A DNA stretch of 64,000 nucleotides from the NCBI GenBank assembly GCA_028554795.2, contig CM068827.1, positions 73,947,244 to 74,011,243 on the forward strand. Reading direction: 5' to 3'. Source of the stretch: Sinohyriopsis cumingii. Lineage: Eukaryota; Mollusca; Bivalvia; Unionida; Unionidae. Both the position numbers and the translations under genes were made by a program. Under the pieces are notes generated by a model that was not told the DNA's origin, searched no databases, and worked only from the letters and a program-made list of their open reading frames with translations. Position 1 is the first letter of the stretch; each line of letters starts with the position of its first letter. Of this stretch, positions 12,640-25,400 are shown one piece after another.

Positions 12640-13800
12640 TAGCTTCCATTAAGGATGGGAGATTAAATATAATTCACTTGCCTCAGTTATGTTTTAAAAC
12701 ATTCCTGGATTACATGCTCATGAACGAAGATGGTTTGAGGCAAAAATTGGTTTCTGAACAAATTTTTGGAAACTCTGGAGGTATACAATTATTAAAATTA
12801 GGAAAACCAAATTAAAAAGGAATCTCTAAATCAATGAAAAATATCTTTTTGTGTGATGTTATTTATTCTTTATTACAATGGAAAAATGAACTATCAACTA
12901 TTCTGGAAAACGTGTCTCAAGATATTCTTAATTTAGTACCAACAGACAACTTTAACTTGTTGTGTGACTTGGATTTTTAATGTAGCCTTAACAATTTTTC
13001 AGCCATATCGCTACGATGTCTGCAGTGTGGCAGTTTAAAGTGATGTCTAGCACTGGTGCATCATGCTGCAGACCGACCAGTGCTAACACTAACCTCTTAA
13101 TGCCGAGTGCCAAGCAAGGCAGCTGTTAGTACCATTTTTGTAAGTCTTTGGCATGACTAGGCTGGGGATCGAACCCATGACGTCCCGTATCCAAGGCGGA
13201 TGTTCTAACCACTAGGCCACTGGAGTGGCTCTTTAATTCGTACATCAGGTGGAGAACAAATGGTGCTGTACTTATTCTACACTTTTTTGATGCACAAAGA
13301 TCTCTATTAAGTTTTGATGAAATAAAACAAACAACATATACTAATAATTTGATACAGTACTTTGCCCTTATGTCAAAAATAACAGTGAAGTGGATAAAGA
13401 AAAAGTTTTTTTTGAAAGTGGAAATAGTTTCCATGAAATGCTTGACAAAACTTCTTGGGGTAAGAGCTAAAGAATAAATTTATTTATAAAGATCTGATAA
13501 GAACCAAGATACAAAAGCCAAATGGTCAATATAAAACTTGCTACAGGCATCTACAATGTGCAATTGGGGTACAAGAATGGTGCAGCAATTTTCTTTTGGC
13601 TAATAGCCGCTATGATATGATTTGTACAAAAGACAAAACTGGTTGGCTTCTTGATTTCTACATAAATATTGCCACAAATCAGTTTTTGAAAAAGATTCAA
13701 TTAAGTGATAATGATAAATGCACCTTCTGTAAGGAGGGAACAGAACAAATTGAGCACTAATTCTATGACTGTTTAGTTACTGAGCATTTTTAGTAATTTG
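12640..13800 (+). pseudogene. LINE reverse transcriptase C-terminal remnant, split by a SINE
   Basis: Plus-strand frames read DGRLNIIHLPQLCFKTFLDY, then a segment ending LNLVPTDNFNL at about 12955. After the inserted SINE (12963-13229) coding-like sequence resumes with LILHFFDAQRSLLSFDEIKQ and ends, in another frame, with CTFCKEGTEQIEH, stop, FYDC, a C-x2-C...H...C pattern like the zinc finger at the C-terminus of many LINE reverse transcriptases. Several stops and frame changes show it is dead. The catalytic reverse transcriptase core is not present. Confidence 0.65.
12963..13229 (-). mobile_element. tRNA-derived SINE (family A), internal deletion, nested in a LINE remnant
   Basis: Same head and tail as the 11583 copy. 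About 40 bp of the body is missing between atcatgctgcagac and cgaccagtgctaac. Its position inside the LINE remnant shows it inserted later. Confidence 0.88.
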
Positions 13801-14142
13801 TGTAATGAATCCAATCTTATGATCCAAACTTTAAAATTACACAAAGAAGATGTCTTTAAGGAAATAAAAACTTTGATGATCTTATAAGCTTCCTAATTTT
13901 GCTTAAAAAATATTTTATATGCATCAAATTTTCCAAATCTCACTTATTATAAACATTTTGTTGTATCATACAAAGGCAGGAAAAATATGTAACCAATGTG
14001 AATAATAGAAGTGATGAGCTTAAGAAAGTGTAGGCCCATTTGCCATCTTTTCATTTAATTTGTTAGTTTTACTTTACTTTCACATCAAACAAACATGCAA
14101 TGTTAACACCTTGGGGTTTGCACAAATGGTTCTTTTTGTACA

Positions 14143-14168
14143 ATGTGTGTGTGTGTGTGTGTGTGTGT
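14143..14168. repeat. (GT)n microsatellite
   Basis: Uninterrupted tg dinucleotides. Confidence 0.95.
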
Positions 14169-14537
14169 GCATGTGTCTAAGCAAACATATGTAAAGATCA
14201 GGGTGGAAAATCATTTAAGGAAATGCCTCATACACCTGATCTGGTGGTGATGTAGGGGAACATGTGAAATCCTAACAAATTATGCTCACTAAAAAACTAT
14301 ATATAATTATCCTGTATATAATTAATGATCAGATCGAGTTTGCAGCTGTGTTCAGATATAATTTAAGAGGAATAATATATTTAAATATTCATTGGAATTT
14401 CAAAATGATATTTATCTATTAGACTAACTATTCTGGATTATTGTGAACCCATTCAAAGATATTCTGGACTGCATCATTGTGGTATATCAGAACATTCAAG
14501 ACTACTGGAATTCATTCAGAGTTTTCTATATTTTCTT

Positions 14538-14842
14538 TGATTTTTAACTTAGCTTTAACAAATTGTAGATCACTATGATGTCTGCATCGTGGCCGTTTAT
14601 AGTGATGTCTAACACTGGAAATCATTCGGCAAACATGAAGCATGATGTCCCACCAATTCACATTATCCTGACATGTCCAGGCCAACCAGTCCTAACACTA
14701 ACCTCTCAATGCTGATGTCAGGAGAGGCAACCGCTAGTACACGTACCATTTTTATAAGTCTTTGGTATGACTCAGCTGAGGTTTAAACCTGTGACCTTAC
14801 AGAGTGGAGAAGAAGGTCGATGCTCAAACCACATAGTACCGC
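14538..14842 (-). mobile_element. tRNA-derived SINE (family A), diverged copy
   Basis: The body matches the 11583 copy (gatgtctaacactgg, catgatgtcccacca, cctaacactaacctct), but the tRNA-like head is damaged: the B-box region reads ggtttaaacctg and the A-box region is disrupted by a purine-rich insertion. Confidence 0.82.
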
Positions 14843-15683
14843 AACAGTATTTGTGATAAGATATTTAGGATTAATTGGGATTTAATTCACAAACTGTCAG
14901 TGTCTCTTCAATTTTCACTTTGTATTGTAGAGAAATAAATAACTTCTTGGTTTTACTTATTTGCTGATTTCACTTCTTTCCTTTATACATTTTAAGACCC
15001 AAAGTCGTATTATCTCAGAATACAGTAATCTTTGTAATTAGTCTCCCCTGGAATACAGTAATGTCTGTATTGCCTGTTATTAATATCAACTTGACTATAT
15101 AAATGTCTCTAATGTAGTAACAATGATTCTCTCGGGATTTTATCAAAAAGGGGGCATCCCCGCCCCCGTGGGAAAGGAAACAGCTATAGTTCCATTATTT
15201 ACATAACACTTCAATATCCATCTCTCTTTCTTTCTTCTCCACTCTGTAAGACCCCTTTTGGAATCAAAATCTTTAAAAGATGTTGCTTCTAATTGTATAA
15301 GCATTAATCTGTTTCTGAGGTTAATCTGTATATGAATATTGTTCGGTACTGAGAGTCTGCCATCCGACATACGTAACTAGCTGAGCCAAATGGAACAAGT
15401 CTAAGGAAACTGTTCTTTAGGGATGTTGTGTACAATTTTCCACAGCTCATAGGTACTGTCTTTTGGATACTTTTGCTCCAAAATATGATTTTTCACTAAC
15501 ATAAGCTTTACCAAGGTTTAACATTCTTGAATTAGCACTCTGGACTACTATGCCAGTTGTATGTTTCCATAATGCTACATTAGGATTTTAAGTCCATTAA
15601 TGTCTTAGTTCTGACTTGTTCAAAATAGAGGCATTTTGATCAAATAATTATCTTTACATCTTATTTTCATTTTTAGATTCTCA
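14843..15683. other. Non-coding, with a possible exon-like ORF at 15143-15370 (minus)
   Basis: The 75-codon minus-strand ORF contains DFDSKRGLTEWRRKKERW, which looks protein-like, but I could not assign convincing splice boundaries. Confidence 0.3.
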
Positions 15684-15698
15684 TTTATTAGATTTATT
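15684..15698 (-). terminator. Poly(A) signals of the minus-strand host gene
   Basis: Two minus-strand AATAAA hexamers (15698-15693 and 15689-15684) lie about 115-125 nt downstream of the stop codon at 15811, a normal 3' UTR distance. Confidence 0.6.
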
Positions 15699-15810
15699 GT
15701 AACCTTTATAATAGGGTTATATTTTTTTGTAGCAAATGATCAGTTGCAGTGCTAAATTGTCACAAGAAAAGAAACAAAAAGTGCACTCTACTTTTAAATT
15801 GTCTGTATTT

Positions 15811-18593
15811 TTATTTGGCTTGTTTGTCTTCCTTTTCTACACCTAATTTCAAAATACCACTGAAATGAGGGGTTGACTCTCTTGCCATCTGTTTTTGTTC
15901 ATCCAGCATGTACATCGGACTCACATTTAATGCATTTTCAGGTTCAAAATCACTCACTAGTATATGTATCTCCATTGACCATTTCACAGCTCCAATAATC
16001 TGATATACTTCTAACTTCAAAAATAAATTGCATTCATCACAACGATCAGCCAGTATTTGCCAAAGAAAATCAACAGCTAAAGATGAACCATGCTGGGAAT
16101 CAGCCATTGTGGGTCTTCTAGATAATAAGCCCAATGATAAGCGCGTATTTGTAAAACATCGTTTATACACGGTTCAAACTATACAGAATGCTTGTTATGG
16201 GGCCCACTGTGCCAATCAAATTAAGTTTAACAACCATTCATGTCAAGCAAAAGAAACCTGATGTGTAAATAGTTACAAAAAATCCAAATTGCAACAAGTG
16301 CTACAATATTTTTACCAGCTTGACTTATATCACGACATGCATTTTAAGGGTGAATGGCTGGATAAAATTGTATACTGCACAGAGTACATTTTCATATGCA
16401 CGATCTGAAATGAATTTGCGAGTTATCTTGCACATTAATGCTTTCTTAGTGCTCAAAATAGTACAGATTTTGCACGAACCATATGCCAGTGGGAGCATCT
16501 ATGTAGTACCACCTGGAATACAGGTATGTCTTTAATCTATGTAGTACCACCTGGAATACAGGTATGTATTTAATCTATGTAGTACCACCTGGAATACAGG
16601 TAGGTCTTTAATTAGACTCATCTATAATTTTAAAAAAAACAGTAATATCTATAACTAGTCTCACAATGAACACAAGTTACACAACATCTGTTGGTTTCAC
16701 AGAGAATACTGTAATGGCTGTAATTTTGTCTCATCTAGTATAGGGTCATTCTGTAATTAATCTCACCTGGCTTACAGCCATATCTGTAATTAGTCTCACC
16801 TCAAATACAGTTTTATGTATCTAATTAATCACACTTGCCACACTGGAATAAGGTAACAACTATTCCATCTCATCAAAAATAAGATATATGTGATTAGATT
16901 CACCTACAATACAGAAATTCAATGGCAAGTCTCTCTGGAATGCAATAAAGTAGGTAATTAATTTCAGTTTAAATTGGGCAAGGTCTATAAATAGTCTCAC
17001 ACAGAATACAAGTATGTATGTAATTAGTTCAAATACAATGTCTGTAACCAGCCTGACCTGGCATACAGTGATTCCTGTAATTAGTCTCAACTGGAACATG
17101 GTAATGATATGATCAATAAATTTGCACTTAGGAGGCACTCTGCAAATATTATGAACTTCTGAGAGTGTGGTGGATGTAAGGTGAAGTTGTTTACATTTGT
17201 AAAATGCAAAATGGAGAGGTTTTTTTTTTGTTCTAGGGTTTAACGCCATTTTTCAGCACAGGATAGGCTATACATGGCGGCCAGTATAACTGGTGGAGGA
17301 AGAACCCTGGAAAACCATGGGAAGAACCACCGACCCACAAGAAGCTACTGGCAGGCTTTCCCACGTACCCACGCTAGCCGAGCTTTGGACTCGAACCCAC
17401 GCAGACACAGATGAGATGGCAGTGATCCGGAACAGCGAGCGCTTTAGACCACTCGGCCACTCGGGGCCCCGCAAAATGGAGAGAATGTTGGTATACCTCT
17501 ATCTTACTTTCATGTACTGTGGCTGAAATTTCTTTGGATATTGTACTTGTGGAAACTGTACATGATCTAAGCACACAGCTAACTAAAATGACTGCCCCCT
17601 TGTACTAAACAGTCAGCCTGATTTAGTCTAAGGTACGCTACCTTTAGTAGTTATTAAAATGGCAAAAATTAATTTTGTCAGACTAGATAATACCAACTTT
17701 TAAAAGTGCAATGAATGAATTACCAAATATATCAAATGTAAAAAAAGTTATTTTTATTTTACAATTTACCTCTGCAGTCCAGGAAGTGAAAATGACGAAG
17801 TGGAGCTAGCAGTTTTTTGAGAGGTGCACATCTGAAGTAAGGCCATGATGTATACTCTATAGCCCATATTACACCCATCAATCATACACCAAAATAAAGG
17901 GAATTCAAGTTTCTTTGAACAATACCTAAGACATAAAAGGTCTTTATTCAATAGCCAAATTTATAACTTGTGAGGAAACCTGGGGAAACTCATTTTCTTT
18001 CAAATTTGAACCCTATGCAAATTACGAAACTGTAGAGTATCAGCACAGCCAACTCGCAACTGAGCAGCTGAAAAGTAACTTTAAGTTAGAACTTTCACTT
18101 CTTATACTTAATATAATTTTAAAGACTGAAAACCTAAAGATGCAAAATATTTTTTTAAAGAATGCCTTTTTAAGACTGGCAAGTTATTATCTTGTTCCTT
18201 TATATATTTATCTGATATGACTGATGGTGCCACCAATCACATCATATAAAAATGAAAAAGAGGCAAAGAACAACTTGTTGGTCTAGTACCTTTTCATGCT
18301 CTACAGTGCATGTATTGTCAACTTTTATCACAAAACTAAAAATTATTCTTTCCTAAATGCATCCTTTACAGCTGCAACTAAGGAAATTTTTTAGTCTGAA
18401 AATGAGAAATAATCTGGGAGACCATGAAATCATGAGCAGATGTGGTGTTTGTGACCTTTTATCTTGTTCAATGCAATTTGTTACTATTGTTGACAATGCT
18501 TGCAGGATCTGACAATAGCTTTTAAAAATAAGTCTCTCAGTTGTTAAGACCATCAACTTTACATCAAAGAGTTTCAGACACAAAAGATGTAAC
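15811..18593 (-). CDS. Last three coding exons of an unidentified host gene
   Basis: Three minus-strand exons join in matching phase: 18593-18456 (138 nt; acceptor ttgttctttgtttag, weak donor gtcaca), 17925-17770 (156 nt; acceptor ttttatgtcttag, donor gtaaatt) and 16117-15811 (307 nt; acceptor ttattatctag, ending in TAA). Each internal exon enters with one base completing a codon and leaves in phase 2. The product includes KLFDVKLMVLTTERLIFKSY, then EFPLFWCMIDGCNMGYRVYI, then SSLAVDFLWQILADRCDECN and ends VEKEDKQAK. It looks helical and Cys-containing, with no domain I recognise. Two AATAAA signals follow the stop. The 5' exons are further right; the exon ending at 22039 leaves in phase 0 and cannot join directly. 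The first donor is the weakest point. Confidence 0.6.
16497..16612. repeat. Tandem repeat of about 40 bp, three copies, with diverged relatives to 17110
   Basis: The unit atctatgtagtaccacctgg followed by aatacaggtatgtcttta occurs three times. Scattered shorter matches (gtaattagtctcacctgg, ggaatacag) appear from about 15020 to 17110, as if an older array had decayed around the young one. Confidence 0.8.
17234..17470 (-). mobile_element. tRNA-derived SINE (family B), class II tRNA-like head, reverse orientation
   Basis: On the minus strand the head reads gagtggccgagtggtctaaa, then gcgctcgctg, and later the B box gggttcgagtcc. The wide spacing between the boxes fits a Leu- or Ser-type tRNA with a long variable arm. 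The tail carries gggtttaacgccattttt in the opposite sense. The head and body differ from family A. It lies in the intron between the 17770 and 16117 exons. Confidence 0.75.
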
Positions 18594-20009
18594 CTAAACA
18601 AAGAACAATTTCCCATAGAATCATTAATTGCATATTTCATGGTTTAAAGAAAACATAACAGTTTAAAACCATTAGCCACGAGTAACTTTTAGTGATGACA
18701 GCAAATTTATTAGGGCAAAGATAAAAAGTTTATTTTTGGCAAAGTCCTGACGAACAATGGCGACCAGGATTTTAGTTATTTATCAGGAATGTTTCTGGGA
18801 TTATATTATTTACAGTGGTGGTATTGGATATCAGAACCGGCGGATGAGGGTAGTCTAACCATGTAAGATGTTGACCCTGTGAGCAGTTATTGTACAGTAG
18901 ATTCCAATTGAAATAAAATTCCAGAATAATTGTCTGGCCCATGTTTCTAGGATAAAACTGCTAAAAATATATAAAGCACAGAATCCTTATCCTGGTCATC
19001 AGCCTCAATATTATTAACAACATATACCAAACAATGAAATCCAAGTGTGACAAAAGACTACAATCAAGTCAAACATGTGTGTGATCATCTTTTTTAAAAA
19101 CAGTACAGAGGGGTCCTATCAAAACGAAACAATAGACTAGTTACACAGAACTTATGTCCACCTAGAAATGCACGGGGGGGGGGGGGGGGGGGGCAACCAA
19201 AGTCCTACAATGTTAGGTACCAACCCTGATAAGACACCAGAAATATAAGTATCGGGGTCGAGATCTTACAAAGTACGACTAGGGTCAACCCCAATCAGCC
19301 CGGAACACTGTATCATCGCAGTTCATATCAGTACATATTACAACTGTTTTGCTATTACTGCTTGCTTATAATTTGTCAAGTTTACATGACTTCCCCTCTT
19401 TCTATTCCTGTACAAAATCTTTGTCAAACAAAGCGTGTAAATGTAAATAAATGGCATATGACGGCTGACCCAGATTAACATACCAAGGGTGAGCAACTCT
19501 ATATTATCATGGTATTTGCATAACGTGTGTATGGTAGCACACAGGTATTATAATAAACATAAATTACAACTTCAGAAGGAACTTGTGCTAGCAGAATATT
19601 TGCACAAAAAAGGTAAGGAGCCAATGATCAAATCAGACACACAAATGTAATTAAAGTGGAAATCCATGAATAACAACATTACAAATTAAAACAATTATTA
19701 TTAATTTTGTCAAGTTTGATTCATATTGGCTACCATCGAATGAAATTGCATGCTTAACCTTGTGAGAACATGTATGTCGCCATCAGTATATGACCTATAA
19801 TCATCAAACATCAGACGATACACTGAATATATTTCATCAAATCAATGCCAATGCAGGTATAGCAAGTTAGAATGAAGTTTTGTATATGACAATCAATGTA
19901 ACTGCATGCACTTTACAAAAAAGGTGATGTTCATTCTTTTTCATTGTATACTTCAAACAAATTATTGATATTTTAGAGGAAATTATGCTATAAGATATTT
20001 GCATCCTAT
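18594..20009. other. Probable intron or intergenic sequence with a 20-bp G run
   Basis: There is no supported exon. A run of 20 G sits at 19174-19193. Confidence 0.4.
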
Positions 20010-20178
20010 CGTAAATTGGTTCCTGGCAAATTTCTTAACTTAAGGCTATGGTGTGACTTTTTCAGCTATTATTGTTTACTATTTAAAGATATGGATATAT
20101 TTGTGAACTAGGTGTTTTGGGCTTGTGTTGTTCTTGAAATTGATGTCAGGCATGTACACCTTCCATAGTTACTCTGCA
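20010..20178. repeat. Copy 1 of a dispersed direct repeat of about 160 bp
   Basis: From cgtaaattggttcctggc to ccatagttactctgca it matches 21693-21846 in the same orientation, with about 16 bp (gggcttgtgttgttct region) present only here. Confidence 0.85.
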
Positions 20179-21692
20179 GTATGTTGATAGTGAAATACTA
20201 ATAGTCGGCTTGGAAGAAGAGCTAGTCTCTCATAACAGCAAACACTTCAGTTTGGGGCAAGTAGAATATCTCAAAAACGGCTTGGATGACATTTTCAGCT
20301 GCATCAGCCTGTTTAGTACACACCGGTTTGCAGAATTGTCATCTAGGGGAGGGCTTGTGTTTGTACTGTGAGCATGGTGTCAAAAATGACCTTCACACAT
20401 GAAAATTTCAGGTAGAAATTTGGGGTTGGGGTGCATAAACTTCTGCTATGAACTGCCATTGACCTCTCTGGTCAAGTGGATAATATTCTTATGCTTTGTT
20501 TTAATATAGGTATCTAACAATATGGACCTTTTTGACCTCACTTGTGTATTTTATTTTTTACGATTTTTTTTATACTAGGTCACTGATTGCATGCATAAAA
20601 ACTGGCCCATGCCGCCTTCAGCGAAAACTGATAATTTGTTTATGGTGCAGCCAGCCACATCTATGATACTTTTCTGTTTCTTTGTGTATATTTAAATAAT
20701 TTTTATGCATTGTCTTCATTATATCTCCTTCCTTTTTCCATACATCATTTAGTGTTGTATGTAATGCTCTTTGGAGAGGGAGGTAACTGTGTTTTGTACC
20801 TCAATGTGAGAACTGTTTACTAAGTGCACAAGAAAGTGACTTTGACGGACAGATTTAGCTTCCGCCACATGCTTATTAAATCCAAGCTGGTGAAATGCTT
20901 TTTATCTTGAACTGAATTTTCCACTGTAAATATTTGTTCTAAACCGTATCTTATTATTTACTATGATTTTGTAAACTCCAGAAATCATTAAAGTCAGTTG
21001 CAAATGAATTGGTGTCTGAGAAGAAATTTCTGTTAAATTGTCGAGTAACTGTATAATTGTGTGGTCAATTTCAGTGGCTACGTATCAATGAATTTATTTG
21101 ATATGTCACTTTGTAAGTTTATCATGGTCCCACACATCAGTATATCAATATTCCAGCATGGTCTAATGTTAATTAATTAACCTTTGATCTCTCCAGATAA
21201 GCTATACTGTTGTTGTGATTAACCCACCCCCCAAACACACACCTATACAACATTATTGCTGCTATTAACGTCTCCAGAATGATAATGAACGGTTAGGAAC
21301 TGCTTGTTTTATATCAGTCTAAAAGTACATCTAAAGCACATTATTTACTTAAATGTGTGATTTCTTTAAGTTTGCTAAAAGAGTTTACTGAAACTTTTCA
21401 CTTCTGTCACTGACAACTAACACAGTATTTGTGTCATCCCCTCTTAAAATTTATAACTTCCAAATCTATTTGACATTTATCAAACATTGTAAAGGAATTT
21501 TGATTCTGTCATCATGCTATGGTGGAAAACAAAGTCCAAAAGCACTGTAGGTTGCAAACAATCTGAAATCTTTCAAGAAATGCAGTCATAACTCACAATG
21601 TAAATAATGCAGTACTTTTTTTATGTGATATGTACACAACTTTTGACATAAACCATTTTTAGCCTAATTCTTAAGGTGGCAGGGTCCAGTTT
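20179..21692. other. Non-coding interval between the two direct repeats
   Basis: No ORF, capsid or reverse transcriptase-like coding was seen, so the repeats are not obviously LTRs of a retrotransposon. Confidence 0.5.
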
Positions 21693-21846
21693 CGTAAATT
21701 GGCCCCTGGCACATTTCTTAACTTAAGGCTAAGGTGTGACTTTTTCATCTATTATGGTTTACTATTTAAAGTTATGGATATATTTGTGAAATAGGTGTTT
21801 CTTGAAATTGATGTCAGGCATGTACACCTTCCATAGTTACTCTGCA
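21693..21846. repeat. Copy 2 of the dispersed direct repeat
   Basis: Matches 20010-20178 over nearly its whole length, ending at the same ccatagttactctgca. Confidence 0.85.
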
Positions 21847-22038
21847 ACCTGCGATAATACAGCGTCGGAGTATACATGTCTGGTTCTACGTCTTGCACTT
21901 TAGGACGCTGCACTAACCTTGTCTAACGCTACGGTCTAGTTAAGGCGATAACCAAAAATACCTTGAAGTTCCGCTGTGACTAAAGACAGCAATATACAGT
22001 CATGCTGCACATGCAAAACATTAGTCGACGATACTTAC

Positions 22039-22425
22039 GTCCTGACAAGACCCTCTCAATGATGATTTCGCAGTCCAGATGCCACTATCACAGCTGTCGA
22101 AATCTAACACTTTGGCGAGCGACTCCCTCGACCCCGTGGGTCGGGACCTTCCACCTTGTGAGTCAGGGCTTCTCTCCTTAAGTACACTGATTAATGAGCT
22201 GAGCTTTGATGCAGATCGGGGGCGCTGAAAGGGGCTCTTAGGTCTCGGGTAATCTTCTGAACCCTCTAATTTTGACACCTGTTCAAAAGAAACCGCCCGC
22301 TGTCGAGCTTGTGCCGATGTCGTATAATCGGTGCCATCTGATTGGTTGAGGGTCCACCGATTCATGGTTCCAACTATGACACAGGCAAATGGCTCATGTT
22401 TGCTACCATCGATCCGTATAACGGT
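22039..22425 (-). CDS. Host coding exon ending in a consensus splice donor
   Basis: A minus-strand frame ends at the donor gac|gtaagtat (exon edge 22039). An ATG at 22365 could be the start, but the frame stays open upstream to an acceptor-like atctattatcag at 22425, which makes a symmetrical 387-nt phase 0 exon starting TVIRIDGSKHEPFACVIVGT. The rest is Ser/Arg/Pro-rich (PKSPFQRPRSASKLSSLISV, SRPTGSRESLAKVLDFDS), typical of a disordered phosphoregulated cytoplasmic segment. I recognise no domain. It may belong to the same minus-strand gene as the exons at 15.8-18.6 kb or to a separate one. Confidence 0.6.
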
Positions 22426-25400
22426 CTGATAATAGATAACGCATACACTGATTGCAATACAATAAAAGAAAGATCATAGTGTACCTTTTACACTGACTTA
22501 GGTATAAGGTAAAGCACACCGTGTAAATGCATAGCAAAATTATGACAATTTATAAAGTGTAGTATGAGAATCGATGGAATTTACTACATTTTTTTATTAC
22601 ATTTTTTTATTACATTTTATTACATTGCAGAAAGACCATCCTAACTGCCAACTAAGAATCAGATGTAAACCATTCACATAATTTCACCTTAAATTGTACC
22701 TAAATTTTTAGTTTTCGTTGATCGTGAATCAGCGAATGTGATTTAACTAAAATAATTGCCGTGTCAGTTCCTAAAAAGATAAGTAACAGTCGTCTAAGAG
22801 AAGGGAAAGAACAGATGTTCGAGAAAAAGTACGTTATCGTTCCTTCCATTGATCTCAATGAAACGTGTTTTATTGTTAGCTGTTTGATTTTATGGTGCTG
22901 CTTGTATGTGTTTGTTTTCTTTTCGTGGAACTAATGGTTTATTTACAAAGAACAAATGCAATCAAGCAAAGTACCTACTTGTATATTGGTGGATTTAAAT
23001 ATGGTAGTGTACTTCATTTACCTAATCAAAACATAATAAGCTTGACCAACAATTCACAATTTACAAAAGAATCCGAGCACATGCAAGTCATAAGCTTCAT
23101 AAAACACTTCTTTTTACAGTTTCTCTTATATATGACTAGTTTCATGAATTATTTAGGAAATAAATACTTATTTCTCTTCGTTTTGTGTTTGTTAATTTTT
23201 AAATGAACTGAACACGGAAGAATACTTACCCATAAACTTAAACTGCATATTTATTTCGTTATTTTCAGGGGATATCAAAACATCTACTGTTTATTATTCG
23301 GGAAAGAAAGTTAGATTTTTTAGTGAGTTGGGGGGGGGGATTTCAGGAGAGTGGGGAATAAGAGGTTCACAAAATATACAGAAGAGAACTACAAAAAGTG
23401 TGTGTGTGTGTGTGTGTGTCCCACCAGTGATAATTAGTATATGCGTTTTATCGCAACATACACAGTAGCATATGCTGAAATGGTTGCAGACAAAAATTTT
23501 GGTAATTACGTCAAAGATGGGTTTGCAGTATACCCGATAGGAGAATATAAATTAATACATCTACGTTACGTATATAAATGTAAACCTCTGTATATAAAAA
23601 AACAAGTTCACTGCGAAAACTATTTATTTTTTACGCCCCCAAGTCGTTCTTCTCTTAATTTTTATTTATTGCACTGACATTCCTGGTGGATTGAAAATTT
23701 GAAACATGAGGCGGAGAACAAATTGTTGGTCTAAATAATTGGATGACCTAAAAGCTGTGCCGCAGTGTTCATAATTAACGACCAAAAAATTTCAGATGTT
23801 TTCAGATTGGTTGGGAGCACTCGTTGACAAACATAACTTCAGAAACATGAAAAACAATACAGTAAGACAAGCTAGAGAAGAGAAGTGCGGAAAAAAATAT
23901 TTATAAAAATATGTACACTTTTAAGTTCCCGATAAGATTTAAAATCATAAATATATCAAACCTGAAATACAGAATATTTATACTTTAAATGCGTGCCTCG
24001 AAATCAGTGATAGTTTCTCAAACTAGTGCTTTTTTCAGATTTAGTGTTACCTTGAGCCATAATAATTTCTCTCATAGATGTGTGTCCGAACTGTAAACGT
24101 CTCACAAGATGGACTATTTCCAAACATGCACTAACAAGACAAGGAAAGCGATTTGATACGGCTATTGATTTTGCACACAATGAACTTGTCAGAAGAAAAG
24201 TATTGTTTGATAGTTCAGCTTAGCATAACAATGGGTTCAAAGCTGGGGGGTAAATAGGGTTAATAATAATAATAATAATAATAATAACGATGATGAAGAT
24301 GACAACCTTCATAGCGAAGTAACCTCGACTATTGTTATTTCATATACAACAATTTCTCACGGAAACATTTATGGTGCTTTCAATGCCGAAACGACGATCA
24401 GATTAATTATAATTATGTCACAATATTACCACTTATAATTACAATATTTCTGACTGACAATATCTGTCCTTTTCCTTATTTTTCTCTGCTTCCTTTTCGC
24501 TCTCCTCTTCCTCCTCCTCATCATACTCTTTCCCCATTCGCTCTATTTCTTCTGTATGTGCCTTCCATTGGAATTACCGTTACAACCTGGAAGGGTGACA
24601 ACTTAATTTTCTGCTACATATAAATTACCTTGCCAATAAATATTCCGAGTTTTCTCTGAGCAGTTATGTTATGGATCTGAAGGGCCTGATCAGGCCAAAT
24701 GTTGGGGGAAGGCAACAATTTCAAAAAGGACCTGACTTTCCTCGAAAGGGAACCAAAGCAAAAGTCAGTGAGTCTATTGACTCAAAGCGTGCATTATACC
24801 CAATAAACGTCCGCAAGAATAAAATTATGGTCAAATTTTAAGTGACAAATGACTGTACGTTTGTATATATGTTGTTTCTTTTTCCAGTGATAGGGAGGTC
24901 CGGAAACTGCGGACAATGCCTTAGTAATAAGGCCCTGGATCAAAGATCAGATGCATCCCTTAATAAAAACGCGGAATCTGCCCAAAACACCGCTGGCGGC
25001 AGAATAGTCATCTTCCTCACAGATCAGAAAATTTATGAGACCTTGTATCAAACCTTATCTGCATGAAATCGATCATTAAATAATTGGTTTCTCGCTGATA
25101 ACAGCAAAAGCTTATTGTGTTTTTTTTTCTCGTCTCTTTTAAAATATATGTCGTCTGCTTGTTAAGCTGACCCACCAGCTCAGACTAAACTGTTTACAAA
25201 CGAGACAAGCTTTACTTTTTTAAATGCTAATACAACGTTTCTATATATGTCCATATCAACGTTATGCTCTAAATTATGAAATAACAACTTGTCTAATGTC
25301 CGAAAACTAAGTGTGAAGTTCTATTGACCCACTGTGATGCGTTGGGGTGGGGTGCTCCCAATATTTATTTGAATTACTATGGAATTCCCACCCTGGCTCG

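Noticed and set aside
20010..21846. Intact LTR retrotransposon
   Set aside because: There is no gag, protease, reverse transcriptase or integrase coding between the repeats, and no clear TG...CA ends.
24890..25066. Possible plus-strand exon after tctttttccag
   Set aside because: The acceptor is plausible, but the frame ends in a stop with no recognisable content and no upstream partner was found.
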